Origin: Streptomyces sp. DT2A-34
GTDB taxonomy: Bacteria > Actinomycetota > Actinomycetes > Streptomycetales > Streptomycetaceae
Assembly: GCF_030499515.1 (NCBI RefSeq)
Contig: NZ_JASTWJ010000001.1
Coordinates: 2,046,001 to 2,110,000 of the forward strand
DNA: 64,000 nucleotides
Direction of reading: 5' to 3'
In this document: piece by piece, positions 1 to 12,679 of the stretch
Layout: the number at the start of each line of letters is the position of its first letter
Position numbering within the stretch: the first letter of the stretch is position 1
Notes under the pieces: generated by a model
What the model saw: only the letters and a program-made list of their open reading frames with translations
What the model was told of the DNA's origin: nothing
Databases searched by the model: none
Program-made: the position numbers and the translations under genes

Positions 1-556
1 CAGGCGCACAGGAATACGTCTCACTGGCTGTGAAGTCGCTTCGGATGGCCGGAAGGAAAAGGCTCAGTACGCTGTCGTCGGCAAGAACCTCGGAGTCCGT
101 CCCGTTCAATCTCCTGATCTCCTTGAGCAAATCGATGTCGCTCAGGAGGTGAAACCGCTCTGCACGCGGTCGCGAAGGGGCACGGCGCGCGGAGACAAAG
201 AGGGCGGATGGTGCATCACCTTGGGCTTCGAGACGCCTGGCGATCTCGAATGCGAGCGCCGCGCCCATACTGTGCCCGAACAACACCAGACGACGACCCC
301 GCAGCGAAGAAATCGCGTCAACGATTTGATCGGCCAACGCCTCCAGACTGTTCACTGCGCTCTCATTGAGGCGTTCCCCGCGCCCTGGATACTGCACAGC
401 ACAGACCTCTACGGAGGAAGACAGGGCCGCAGACAGCGGAAAAAAGTAACTGGCCGATCCGCCCGCATGGGGAAGACAGAGCACACGGGTACGCGCTTCC
501 GGCGCCGGATGGAAACGCCGTATCCACGCATCATGCTCCGGCTTGGCAGTCGACAT
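1..556 (-). CDS. Type II thioesterase (partial, C-terminus outside window)
   Basis: Alpha/beta-hydrolase thioesterase of the type II class that removes aberrant acyl groups from PKS/NRPS carrier proteins. The frame starts at ATG 556 (reverse strand), with AAGGAG about 10 nt upstream, and stays open to the window edge, giving about 185 residues of a usual 240-260. Visible family marks are CLPHAGGSASYF near residue 30, YPGRGER near residue 57 and the nucleophile elbow GHSMGAALA near residue 95; the Asp and His of the triad would lie outside. It begins 33 bp after the end of the LuxR gene on the same strand, so the two may be co-transcribed. This suggests that a polyketide or peptide cluster lies to the left. 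Function is family knowledge; substrate unknown. Confidence 0.88.
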   Translation of the reverse strand, partial: MSTAKPEHDAWIRRFHPAPEARTRVLCLPHAGGSASYFFPLSAALSSSVEVCAVQYPGRGERLNESAVNSLEALADQIVDAISSLRGRRLVLFGHSMGAALAFEIARRLEAQGDAPSALFVSARRAPSRPRAERFHLLSDIDLLKEIRRLNGTDSEVLADDSVLSLFLPAIRSDFTASETYSCAP

Positions 557-589
557 GCCCGCTCATCTCCTTTTCGTCGACGATTTCCC

Positions 590-1873
590 TCAGCGAGCGA
601 CGGTGTCGTCCCAGACCCGGACGAGCTCTATGCGCGAGGTGACGCTCATCTTGAGAAAGACCTTCCGCAGGTGGAAGGCCACGGTGTGGCGAGAGAGGGA
701 AAGCTGTGAGGCGACCTGGCTGTTGGTGAGTCCCTGAGCCACCAGTTCGGCGACCGCGGTCTCGGACCTGGTCAGGTTCTTGACCTCGCTGCTGGGGAGA
801 GTCGGCCAACGAGAAGTGCGGCTCCTTACGCCGAGATTCCAGAGGCGGTTCTTGACGCGCAGGACGTCACGGAATGCGCCCACCGCGAGATAGGCGTCGC
901 CGCTCCGTTCCAGAACCGGGGCGATGTCCTCCACGCCCTGTCGCCGGCGGTGCAGAAGTACAGCGATGTCCTCCAGAGCGGACGCCCGCGCCCACGGGTC
1001 CTTGTGCGTTTCGACAGCGCGCCACAAGTAATCCGGGTTCTGGGCATCCAGTCCCTTCGCATGCGAGGCCGCCGCGACCAGCGACCGGAACTGCGGGTTG
1101 TCCCTGCCCAGCCGCTGCGCCGCCTCCGCTCCCTGCCGAGCCAGCGCCTTCTGGTCGGTTTTCAGAGCCAACCGCACAAGCCATGCCGCGGCATCGGGCT
1201 GAGAGACGAGCACTCTTCGGCTGACCGGACCGAAGTCGACGAGTTCCTCGACGAGCGGCGCCGCGGCCGCGGCACCGTATTTCGCTTCCCGTACTTGCGC
1301 GGTCGCCCAGGCGATATAACCTACCCAGCCACAGGTTCGCCCCATGAGCGCGTCATCGGTGAGTTCCTTGACGTACGACGACGTGGCCTTCAGATCACCG
1401 TTGCGCAGACTGATCAAGGTGAGCAGGAAATGCGCAAAAGTCGACGACGGGCAGGGCTGCTTGATGCGCTCCAGCATCCTTCTGCTCAGCACGGCCGCGA
1501 CGTCAGTTTCCCCGCTCGCGTAGGCGAGCAGGGACCGTGCTGCCATAATTTGCACCAGGCCGCTCTCCTGGTCATGCGGGCTGCGCAAAACCTGGCCGTA
1601 CAGAATTTTCCACGCCCGGTCCAACTCCCGAATGTCCGCGAAACCAAAGGCAAGCAATATCTTGAGGTTCACTTCACAGTTGCATGCGGGGCTTCTTGAC
1701 GCTCCCCCGAGGGAGTTGGTCAGCATATCGAAGCCGCGTCCAGGTCGCCCTTCCGTCCATTCGAAAGTAGCTTGCTTAATGCGTTGATAAAGATCACAAC
1801 CGCTACCGGCCGAACCACCAGAGAGGCATCGGAAAGGAACCGAGGCGAGATCACTCAAAGAAGTAAAAAGCAT
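590..1873 (-). CDS. LuxR-family transcriptional regulator, C-terminal half of a LAL-like protein
   Basis: The last 60 residues form a LuxR helix-turn-helix (LTRSETAVAELVAQGLTNSQ, then LSLSRHTVAFHLRKVF). The roughly 350 residues before it are helical, TPR-like repeats as in the middle of LAL (large ATP-binding LuxR) regulators. No Walker A or B motif is present. I chose ATG 1873 (428 aa; AGGA 9 nt upstream); the frame extends to a TTG at 1972 (460 aa). LAL proteins are usually 850-1000 aa, so this is either a short stand-alone type or the remnant of a truncated one. Its place just upstream of the thioesterase suggests a cluster-situated regulator. Regulator identity is firm; the start is uncertain. 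Confidence 0.75.
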   Translation of the reverse strand: MLFTSLSDLASVPFRCLSGGSAGSGCDLYQRIKQATFEWTEGRPGRGFDMLTNSLGGASRSPACNCEVNLKILLAFGFADIRELDRAWKILYGQVLRSPHDQESGLVQIMAARSLLAYASGETDVAAVLSRRMLERIKQPCPSSTFAHFLLTLISLRNGDLKATSSYVKELTDDALMGRTCGWVGYIAWATAQVREAKYGAAAAAPLVEELVDFGPVSRRVLVSQPDAAAWLVRLALKTDQKALARQGAEAAQRLGRDNPQFRSLVAAASHAKGLDAQNPDYLWRAVETHKDPWARASALEDIAVLLHRRRQGVEDIAPVLERSGDAYLAVGAFRDVLRVKNRLWNLGVRSRTSRWPTLPSSEVKNLTRSETAVAELVAQGLTNSQVASQLSLSRHTVAFHLRKVFLKMSVTSRIELVRVWDDTVAR

Positions 1874-2227
1874 GCCGACTCGTCCTGACTTTTGAAGAGG
1901 GGAGGAAGCAGCCAGAGGCCACCGAAGGCGTGATGTCGATTGCCGGTCGGCACAGCAGGGTGGCATCTCCAAAAGGAGACAAGCAGGGACACGGCGTCTC
2001 CGTTCGTGCAGGTGGGGGGATAACGGAGCCTTGTCGGCAAATCTTGGATCTTGAAGTTTCTAACACACCTCTTCTCAGATTCCTATGATCCGCATCACGG
2101 CACATATATGGGCATTTAGCTTGACATCCAAGAAGCCGTTGTCCTGACAAAGGGGACCCGCTGGTGGATTCGGTTCCGGTACGGGGCTGCGGGCTGCGTC
2201 GGTGTGAGAACGTGATGGCCAACCGGA

Positions 2228-2254
2228 CCGCAGCTCGAAGAGCTGCGGTTTCTT
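2228..2254 (+). terminator. Hairpin with T-rich tail in a 420-bp gene-free stretch
   Basis: A 9-bp perfect stem (CCGCAGCTC/GAGCTGCGG) with a 3-nt loop is followed by TTTCTTC, the form of a plus-strand intrinsic terminator. No plus-strand gene ends just upstream, so it may be left over from deleted DNA. The surrounding stretch 1874-2299 holds the promoter region of the LuxR gene; I see no other gene there. Confidence 0.5.
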
Positions 2255-2299
2255 CATGATCGAGGTGTTATTGCCGGAGGATTCGGGCAGAGGTGGTCG

Positions 2300-2580
2300 A
2301 TGGCGTCGGTGATCGCGTTGATGGAGCAGCGGGAGGCGCGGGCCCGGGAGGTGTAGGAGGAGGCGGAGTCACGGCTGCGGGAGGCCGAAGCGGTGGCGGT
2401 TCAGGCCCGGCAGCGGTGGGAGTTCGCGTGGATCGGGCGGGAGGAACTCCTGGACGAGCTCGCCGCGGCCGGGGCCGCGGCGGTGGCACCGGCCGGGGTG
2501 GTGCGGCCGGTGGCCGGTCAGCCCGGTGCAACCGGCGGATCTCTGCCCAGTCCTCCACAAGGATCACCTCTTCCTCCTGA
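2300..2580 (+). pseudogene. Coiled-coil small protein, interrupted by a stop codon
   Basis: From ATG 2300 the frame reads MASVIALMEQREARAREV, then an in-frame TAG at 2354-2356, then continues as a heptad-rich helix (EEAESRLREAEAV, RQRWEFAWIGREELLDEL). From memory this resembles small helical proteins that accompany transposases in Streptomyces, where the equivalent of the stop is a Leu or Arg codon. The useful similarity ends around 2500. No partner transposase of that type remains; the IS630 element begins at 2766 and may have landed in this remnant. Function unknown. Confidence 0.45.
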
Positions 2581-2765
2581 CCTTGATCAACAAGGTCAGG
2601 ATCAGACGAAGATCACCAAGAAGGTCAGATTTGATACCCCGTCAGAGGGTCAGCGTTCGGCCGTCGGCGGGAGATGCTCCTCCGCTGACTTCGGAGCAGG
2701 TCGATCGCATCGTCGCGACCCTCCGGCTGAGCGACGGCGACGACACGCAGCTGCAGCACATCGCC

Positions 2766-4181
2766 TAGTGTGATGCGCCGGAAATTTCGACTGTAAGTCC
2801 GTATGCTGTTTCCATGTCGCATCGAGGTCCGCGGGCTGTCGAGATCGTGCTCTCCGAGGACGAGCGCATCGAGTTGTCACACCGGGCGGCAGGCGGGACA
2901 GGAGCCCGTCTGGCCGAGCGTGCGCAGATCGTTCTGGCCTGTGCGGACGGTGCGTCAAGTAGCCAGGTGGCCGCTGACTTGGGCGTGAATGTGGCGACGG
3001 TGCGCAAGTGGCGCTCCCGGTTCGCGGCTGACCGGCTGGCGGGCCTGGCGGACGATCCGCGGCCGGGCCGGCGCAAGGGAGAGTTGGTCTTGACCGAGGC
3101 CGAGCGCGCGCAGTTGACGCGCTGGGCCAGGCGGGCGAAGACCGCGCAGTTTCTCGCGCTGCGCGCCAAGATCGTGCTGCGCTGCGCCGAGGGCGGGACG
3201 AACAAGCAGGTCGCCGCCGAACTCGGCATCGCGCCGGGAACGGTCAACCGCTGGCGGGCGAGGTTCATCGCCAAGCGTCTGTACGGTCTGCAGGATGAGC
3301 CGCGGCCGGGCCGGCCGCCCTCGATCCTGCTCGACCAGGTCGAGGACGTGGTCATCGCGACCCTGGAGTCCGCCCCGGGCAAGGACACCCACTGGTCGCG
3401 CGCGGCAATGGCCAACCGCACCGGGCTGTCGAAGTCCACCATCGGCCGGATCTGGAAGAAGTTCGACCTCAAGCCGCACCTGCAGGATTCTTTCAAGCTC
3501 TCCACCGACCCGCTGTTCGTGGAGAAGGTCGTCGACGTCGTCGGGCTGTACCACAACCCGCCCGAGAAGGCGGTGGTGCTCTGCGTGGACGAAAAGAGTC
3601 AGATCCAGGCACTGGACCGCTCCCAGCCGATGACGCCGGGGATGCCCGAGCGGCGCACCCACGACTACCTGAGGCACGGCATCACGAGTCTGTTCGCCGC
3701 GTTCAACATCGCCGACGGCACCGTCATCGGCGAACTCCACCGCCGCCACCGGGCCGTGGAGTTCAAGAAGTTCCTGACCTCGATGGACAAGGCCGTGCCA
3801 CGCGAGCTCGACGTGCACCTGGTGTGCGACAACTACGCCACCCACAACACCCCTGAGATCAAGGCGTGGTTGGGCAAGCACCCCCGCTTCCACGTCCACT
3901 TCACCCCGACCGGCTCCTCCTGGATCAACCAGGTCGAGCGGTGGTTCGGCCTGCTGACCGACAAGCTCATCCGCCGAGGCGTCCACACCTCCGTGAGAGC
4001 CCTCGAGAGCGACATCAAGGCATGGATCGACACCTGGAACGACAACCCACGGCCGTTCACCTGGACAAAGACCGCTGACGAGATCCTCAAATCCCTGGCC
4101 GACTACCTCACCAAGATCAACCCACCGACCACCGAAAACCAGCAAGACACTTAAGCGCGAAATTTCTGGCGCAGCACACTA
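2766..4181 (+). mobile_element. IS630-family insertion sequence, complete
   Basis: The 24-bp terminal inverted repeats at 2766-2789 and 4158-4181 match at 22 positions (left begins TAGTGTGATGCGCC, right complement begins TAGTGTGCTGCGCC). Each end carries a TA dinucleotide, matching the TA target duplication of IS630 elements. The 1416-bp element has one intact transposase gene filling most of it. Intact ends and an open reading frame suggest recent or still active transposition. Confidence 0.93.
2814..4154 (+). CDS. IS630-family transposase (DDE)
   Basis: A 446-residue transposase that cuts and pastes the surrounding IS. Two tandem winged-helix DNA-binding segments occupy residues 1-150 (each with a V-A-x-x-L-G-I/V helix-turn-helix core, for example [16 protein letters not shown]), followed by an RNase H-like DDE domain. 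The acidic triad is visible as [11 protein letters not shown] (D), [12 protein letters not shown] (D) and [14 protein letters not shown] (E). Length and motifs are full for the family. ATG 2814 lies 25 bp inside the left inverted repeat; no strong ribosome binding site is visible. Probably functional. Confidence 0.93.
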   Translation: MSHRGPRAVEIVLSEDERIELSHRAAGGTGARLAERAQIVLACADGASSSQVAADLGVNVATVRKWRSRFAADRLAGLADDPRPGRRKGELVLTEAERAQLTRWARRAKTAQFLALRAKIVLRCAEGGTNKQVAAELGIAPGTVNRWRARFIAKRLYGLQDEPRPGRPPSILLDQVEDVVIATLESAPGKDTHWSRAAMANRTGLSKSTIGRIWKKFDLKPHLQDSFKLSTDPLFVEKVVDVVGLYHNPPEKAVVLCVDEKSQIQALDRSQPMTPGMPERRTHDYLRHGITSLFAAFNIADGTVIGELHRRHRAVEFKKFLTSMDKAVPRELDVHLVCDNYATHNTPEIKAWLGKHPRFHVHFTPTGSSWINQVERWFGLLTDKLIRRGVHTSVRALESDIKAWIDTWNDNPRPFTWTKTADEILKSLADYLTKINPPTTENQQDT

Positions 4182-4213
4182 GCGGCGGTCGTTCGCCACA
4201 AGCTCGCAAGGAC

Positions 4214-4253
4214 AGAAGAACCCCGCACCTGCTACCAGGTGCGGGGTTCTTCT
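4214..4253. terminator. Strong bidirectional terminator
   Basis: An 18-bp perfect stem (AGAAGAACCCCGCACCTG and its complement) with a 4-nt loop is followed by a pyrimidine-rich tail on the plus strand and AGAAG-rich sequence on the other. It sits 32 bp beyond the IS630 right end and 138 bp past the acnA stop, so it probably insulates the core block from what lies to the left. Confidence 0.8.
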
Positions 4254-4335
4254 TCGTCGTAGGATGCGCAGCTCCGCTCCGGGAACAGATCGCCTGCGAC
4301 CATGCTCGCAGGCGCGTCTTCCGCCCCGTCGCGCG

Positions 4336-4380
4336 CGAGCGCCCTGCCCCAGCGCGCGAGATGCAGGGGCAGGGCGCTCG
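4336..4380 (-). terminator. acnA terminator
   Basis: A 15-bp perfect GC-rich stem (CGAGCGCCCTGCCCC) with a 15-nt loop begins 11 bp after the acnA stop codon. There is no U-tract, which is usual for Streptomyces terminators. Confidence 0.75.
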
Positions 4381-4391
4381 TTCACGTCAGG

Positions 4392-7198
<2,807 letters not shown>

Positions 7199-7240
7199 TA
7201 ACCCTTACCGGGGTGGCGGCTGCGGTGCACCTCGGGCAGA

Positions 7241-7258
7241 TATCTCGATGTCGAGATA
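7241..7258. promoter_or_regulatory. 18-bp palindromic operator between acnA and argG
   Basis: TATCTCGATGTCGAGATA is a perfect inverted repeat (8-bp arms, 2-bp centre), 132 bp upstream of the acnA start. Size and symmetry are typical of a dimeric MarR-type regulator. From memory, the MarR-family protein TamR controls an aconitase gene in S. coelicolor; assigning this site to it is inference. Confidence 0.55.
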
Positions 7259-7500
7259 ACTCTAGTACATGGGGCCGGGATGGTCATGCCCGACCTCCCT
7301 GTCGCGCGCGTCAGGGGCGTGTCGCCCGACCCCGCGCGATGCCTTCCATGACTGCCACACGCCCTCCAGGCCGGCATCGATGAGTACGCCCGGCGAGGGC
7401 GAATCCTCCAGATCGACTCCCGCCGGCCCGCCCCGCGCGACTCGGACTCACCTCGCGAGAGCCCTCAACCCCGCCGAAGAGAGGCCTTCCACACAGCCCT

Positions 7501-8990
<1,490 letters not shown>

Positions 8991-9045
8991 CCGGCCCACG
9001 CCGAGCGGAGGCTCGGTGCCCTGAGGGGACGGACCACGGACCGGT

Positions 9046-9081
9046 GGGGCCGGCTCGACGCCGCGAGCGTCGAGCCGGCCT
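9046..9081 (+). terminator. argG terminator
   Basis: A 12-bp perfect stem (GGCCGGCTCGAC/GTCGAGCCGGCC), extendable by two GC pairs into the loop, lies 58 bp after the argG stop and is followed shortly by GGTTTTCTCC. A good plus-strand intrinsic terminator for argG. Confidence 0.75.
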
Positions 9082-9146
9082 CGCCGGTTTTCTCCACTTT
9101 CTCCACCTGCTCATCTGCCGACAGCCCGCGGAGCTAGGCTCACCGG

Positions 9147-9965
9147 GTGACCAAGCGGGCGGAATTCTTCTGGGACGACTTCGCGTGGACGACGCGGGTG
9201 CCGCTGCCGCCGGGCACGTGGGCCGCCGACGGTGCGCCCGTCCCCGTGCACTACGCCCCCGAGGGCCGCGAGGACCATCCCCTGGACGACGTCGAAATCG
9301 CGTCGGTCGCCCGGGCCGTCGAGAACCTGCCCGCGCTGCTCACCGCGCTGCGGCCCGCACTGCGCGCCCACTACGAGGCACTTCGGCCGGAGGTCGAGGA
9401 AGCGCTCACCGAGGAGACGATCCAGGAGAAGCCGGACCCCGAAGCCCTCGTCGGCCTCAGCACGTTGTACGTCCACCCGGTCGCGAGAGACGGCATCCCC
9501 TACGTCGGCGTCGAGTTCGACTGCTCCTGGGACGAGGAGCACGGCCTGGGTGTACTCATGCACGGCACCCGCGTCGTCGACCTGGGCGGTGCCGACACCG
9601 CCCTGCTGCTGTGGATCGCCGAGCAGGACGCCGAGAACCCGCGGACCGGCCTGGACGAGGCCCTGATCGGGCACTGGAGCAGCACCCCTTTCGACTACGG
9701 CGTGATGGAGTGCTCCGAGTTCGAGCTCCGCGCCAACGGCCGGGGATGGAGCAGCCTGGCGAACGCGTTCGAGGAGTACGTCACAGAGCTGACGTGGCGC
9801 TGTCCGGAGCCGGGTGTGCTGGAGCTGCGGCCGGAGGGCGGGGAGGTGGCCAGGCACCGCTACGCCCTCGCTCCGGCCGTGCCCCTGCACTCGGCCGAAC
9901 CGGTGACATCGGTCACCTTCCAGGAACCGGTGGCGTTCTGCCATCAGTTCGCCAAGTCGGGGTAA
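9147..9965 (+). CDS. Uncharacterised 272-aa soluble protein
   Basis: I do not recognise a characterised family. The protein is acidic, has no signal peptide or membrane segment, and starts TKRAEFFWDDFAWTTRV after GTG 9147. It has two parts: residues 1-95 are rich in Pro and charge, and residues 110-220 contain YVGVEFDCSWDEEHG, HGTRVVDLGG and WSSLANAFEEYVTELTW. The pattern recalls DUF6985-type or immunity-like proteins, but that is a weak impression. No Shine-Dalgarno precedes the GTG; a TAGGCT hexamer 7-12 nt upstream would fit a leaderless promoter. Codon use matches the neighbouring core genes, so it looks resident. Confidence 0.7.
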   Translation: MTKRAEFFWDDFAWTTRVPLPPGTWAADGAPVPVHYAPEGREDHPLDDVEIASVARAVENLPALLTALRPALRAHYEALRPEVEEALTEETIQEKPDPEALVGLSTLYVHPVARDGIPYVGVEFDCSWDEEHGLGVLMHGTRVVDLGGADTALLLWIAEQDAENPRTGLDEALIGHWSSTPFDYGVMECSEFELRANGRGWSSLANAFEEYVTELTWRCPEPGVLELRPEGGEVARHRYALAPAVPLHSAEPVTSVTFQEPVAFCHQFAKSG

Positions 9966-10003
9966 CCGAGGAACACGTACCCCGACCTCGGAGGGAGGCG
10001 TCC

Positions 10004-10201
10004 ATGCCCCTCACATTCCGCAAGAGTTTCCGGATCCTGCCCGGAGTGCGGCTGAACATCAACCGGCACTCCTGGTCCATCACCACCGGCGGTGGGCACG
10101 GCCCGCGGCGCACACACAGCAGCACGGGACGTCGTACGACATCGATGGATTTGCCCGGACCTTTCGGGTGGCGGCGTACCCGTGCCGCCAGGCGACGTTG
10201 A
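10004..10201 (+). CDS. DUF4236-domain small protein
   Basis: A 65-residue basic protein, MPLTFRKSFRILPGVRLNIN at its start, then SWSITTGGG and a C-terminal RRTRAARRR. The opening F-R-K-S-x-x-x-x-PG-V-R-L-N motif is the hallmark of DUF4236 proteins, whose function is unknown. A strong ribosome binding site (GGAGGGAGG) lies 5 nt before ATG 10004. It begins 38 bp after the 272-aa gene on the same strand, so the two could be co-transcribed. High Arg content and small size suggest nucleic acid or envelope binding, but this is not shown. Confidence 0.75.
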   Translation: MPLTFRKSFRILPGVRLNINRHSWSITTGGGHGPRRTHSSTGRRTTSMDLPGPFGWRRTRAARRR

Positions 10202-10237
10202 CGGTCCGTCACCCGAACGGCCCCCCTGGGATGTGTC

Positions 10238-10253
10238 ATCTCATATCTGAGAT
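10238..10253. promoter_or_regulatory. Inverted repeat at the start of the HTH-MurA gene
   Basis: ATCTCATATCTGAGAT is a perfect inverted repeat with 6-bp arms around TATC. The hexamer GATAAC (10251-10256) overlaps its right arm and ends 9 nt before ATG 10266, which has no ribosome binding site, so the mRNA is probably leaderless. Overlap of the operator with the -10 region suggests autorepression by the XRE domain encoded just downstream (inference). Confidence 0.5.
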
Positions 10254-10265
10254 AACCTCAACCTC

Positions 10266-11795
10266 ATGGCAGACGATTACCTCGTACGCATCGGCAAGCT
10301 CATCCGTGACGCCCGGCAACACCGAGGCTGGACACAGGCGCAGCTGGCCGAGGCGCTCGGCACCTCCCAGAGCGCCGTCAATCGCATCGAGCGCGGCAAC
10401 CAGAACATCAGCCTTGAGATGATCGCCCGGATCGGTGAAGCCCTGGACAGCGAGATCGTGTCCCTGGGATACGCCGGCCCGATGCATCTGAGGGTCGTCG
10501 GCGGACGTCGGCTGTCCGGTTCCATCGACGTCAAGACCAGCAAGAACGCCTGCGTGGCACTGCTGTGCGCCTCCTTGCTCAACAAGGGGCGCACAGTGCT
10601 GCGCCGGGTCGCCCGCATCGAGGAGGTCTACCGTCTGCTGGAGGTGCTCAACTCCATCGGCGTGCGCACCCGTTGGATCAACGACGGCGTCGACCTGGAG
10701 ATCGTGCCGCCGGCCGAGCTGAACATGGCGGCGATCGACGCCGAGGCCGCCGTACGCACGCGGTCCATCATCATGTTCCTCGGCCCACTGCTGCACCGTA
10801 TGACCCACTTCAAGCTGCCGTACGCCGGCGGCTGCGACCTCGGTACGCGGACCATCGAGCCGCACATGATCGCGCTGCGCCGGTTCGGTCTGGACGTGGC
10901 GGCGACCGAGGGCCAGTACCACGCCATGGTCGACCGTGACGTACGCCCCGACCGCCCGATCGTGCTGACCGAGCGCGGCGACACCGTGACCGAGAACGCG
11001 CTGCTGGCCGCCGCGCGGCACGACGGCGTGACGGTCATCCGCAACGCGTCCTCCAACTACATGGTCCAGGACCTGTGTTTCTTCCTGGAAGCGCTCGGCG
11101 TCCGGGTCGAGGGCATCGGCACCACCACGCTCACCGTGCACGGCGTGCCGAACATCGACGTGGACGTGGACTACTCGCCGTCCGAGGACCCGGTCGAGGC
11201 GATGAGCCTGCTGGCCGCCGCCGTGGTCACCGAGTCGGAGCTGACGGTGTGCCGGGTGCCGATCGAGTTCCTGGAGATCGAGCTGGCGGTCCTGGAGGAG
11301 ATGGGGCTCGACCACGACCGTACGCCCGAGTACTTCGCGGACAACGGCCGTACGCGGCTGGTGGACCTCACCGTCCGGCCCTCCAAGCTGGAGGCGCCGA
11401 TCGACAAGATCCACCCGATGCCGTTCCCCGGCCTGAACATCGACAACGTCCCCTTCTTCGCGGCCATCGCGGCCGCGGCGCAGGGCAAGACGCTGATCCA
11501 CGACTGGGTCTACGACAACCGCGCGATCTACCTGACCGACCTCAACCGCCTCGGCGGCAGGCTGCAGTTGCTGGACCCGCACCGCGTCCTGGTCGAGGGC
11601 CCCACCCGCTGGCGCGCCGCCGAGATGATGTGCCCGCCCGCGCTGCGGCCCGCCGTGGTCGTCCTGCTGGCGATGATGGCGGCGGAGGGCACGTCCGTGC
11701 TGCGCAACGTGTATGTCATCAACCGCGGTTACGAGGACCTCGCCGAGCGGCTGAACTCCATCGGGGCGCAGATCGAGATCTTCCGGGACATTTGA
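10266..11795 (+). CDS. XRE-HTH fused to UDP-GlcNAc enolpyruvyl transferase (MurA-like)
   Basis: Residues 1-68 are a Cro/C1-type helix-turn-helix (WTQAQLAEALGTSQSAVNRI). Residues 75-509 are an EPSP-synthase/MurA fold that transfers enolpyruvate from PEP to UDP-GlcNAc in peptidoglycan precursor synthesis. The active-site Lys-Asn is kept (KTSKNACVALL, K93/N94) and the PEP-reactive Cys is present (YAGGCDLGTRTIEP, C190), so catalysis is plausible. Streptomyces carry such a fused paralogue near aconitase, beside a standard murA elsewhere. The fusion suggests an enzyme that senses substrate and controls its own or other promoters, but that is inference. It has its own promoter, operator and terminator. 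Confidence 0.88.
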   Translation: MADDYLVRIGKLIRDARQHRGWTQAQLAEALGTSQSAVNRIERGNQNISLEMIARIGEALDSEIVSLGYAGPMHLRVVGGRRLSGSIDVKTSKNACVALLCASLLNKGRTVLRRVARIEEVYRLLEVLNSIGVRTRWINDGVDLEIVPPAELNMAAIDAEAAVRTRSIIMFLGPLLHRMTHFKLPYAGGCDLGTRTIEPHMIALRRFGLDVAATEGQYHAMVDRDVRPDRPIVLTERGDTVTENALLAAARHDGVTVIRNASSNYMVQDLCFFLEALGVRVEGIGTTTLTVHGVPNIDVDVDYSPSEDPVEAMSLLAAAVVTESELTVCRVPIEFLEIELAVLEEMGLDHDRTPEYFADNGRTRLVDLTVRPSKLEAPIDKIHPMPFPGLNIDNVPFFAAIAAAAQGKTLIHDWVYDNRAIYLTDLNRLGGRLQLLDPHRVLVEGPTRWRAAEMMCPPALRPAVVVLLAMMAAEGTSVLRNVYVINRGYEDLAERLNSIGAQIEIFRDI

Positions 11796-11804
11796 CATGT
11801 GAAT

Positions 11805-11859
11805 GCCGCCACACCCCGTCTGACCTGCTACTTAGCGGGCCAGGATGGGGTGCGGCGGC
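11805..11859. terminator. Hairpin after the HTH-MurA gene
   Basis: The arms GCCGCCACACCCC and GGGGTGCGGCGGC pair at 12 of 13 positions around a 29-nt loop, starting 9 bp after the stop codon. It could terminate both this gene and the convergent integrase remnant. Confidence 0.5.
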
Positions 11860-11860
11860 A

Positions 11861-11882
11861 TCTCTGGGACTTCTCTGGGACT
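11861..11882. repeat. Perfect 11-bp tandem repeat next to an integrase remnant
   Basis: TCTCTGGGACT occurs twice head to tail, just outside the 3' end of the integrase pseudogene. Tyrosine integrases bind short direct arm-type repeats near the attachment site, so these may be remnants of one. No tRNA gene or core site is visible nearby, so the role is unproven. Confidence 0.4.
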
Positions 11883-11938
11883 TTGGGCCTGCGGCGGGCT
11901 ACGGGCCGCGCTCCACAGGCTCTGCCGACCGGCCGCGG

Positions 11939-12675
11939 CTACGCGAAGATCGCGTCGATGGCTGCGCTGCCTCGCGCACCGGCGCGGGGCAGGAAGTGGG
12001 AGTACTTCCGCAGCGTGAACCCGGGGTCGGAGTGCCCCAGCCAGCGTGCCAGGGAGACGATCGATTCGCCGGCCTCCAGTTCCTCGGAGGCGTAGAAGTG
12101 GCGCAGGGCGTGGAAGCCGTGCTCCCGGGATGGCTCCCACACGCGAACGCCGTTTGTGTTGCCCTCCCTCCAGCGGAGCGATCACGCCGGCCTCAGCCAG
12201 AGCGGGCTTCCACACGTAGGAGTTGAAGTAGTTCCGGTTGATGGCCTTCCGTTCGCGTCCTGTCACCAAGAGGCTGTAGGTACTCGGCCGCCGGTGTTTG
12301 GCTTCAACCGGCGTCTCGGCAGGAGTCGGGTCGTCCCAAGGCAGCGTGACCGGGATCGGCGCGAACTGCTCCGTGTTCTGCTGGATGGCCCGAGCCACGC
12401 TGGACGGCAGCGGCACGTCCCGTACCTTGCGGCCTTTGGGGAGGGCGAAACACAGCCTCGCCCGCACCATCTTGACCTGCCGCCGGACGTGGACGACTTC
12501 CTTGGCGACGTCGATGTCCTCCAGGGCAAGCCCGAGCGCCTCCCCCTGCCGGAGCCCAAGGCCCGCTCCGATCACAAGGAGGAGCTGGTAGCGGTCGGGC
12601 AGGGCCGCCCGTACCGCCAGCACCCGTTCGGGTGGCCACGCCTCGACCCTGCACAGACGATCCGCAACGCGGAAC
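11939..12675 (-). pseudogene. Tyrosine site-specific integrase, truncated and frameshifted
   Basis: The catalytic domain of a Streptomyces phage or ICE-type integrase. The upstream part reads WPPERVLAVRAALPDRYQLL, then GLRQGEALGL (first catalytic Arg) and RKAINRNYFNSYVWKPAL. The frame breaks near 12145. The end continues in another frame with HGFHALRHFYASEEL (HxxR box) and GHSDPGFTLRKYSHFLP (His and catalytic Tyr). The N-terminal arm-binding region is missing, because a second recombinase remnant ends at 12680. It is non-functional as it stands and marks an old integrated element beside the HTH-MurA gene. Confidence 0.82.
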
Positions 12676-12679
12676 AGCG

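Noticed and set aside
10236..11798. Minus-strand 520-codon frame opposite the HTH-MurA gene
   Set aside because: His/Arg/Val-rich shadow of the coding strand; no family features.
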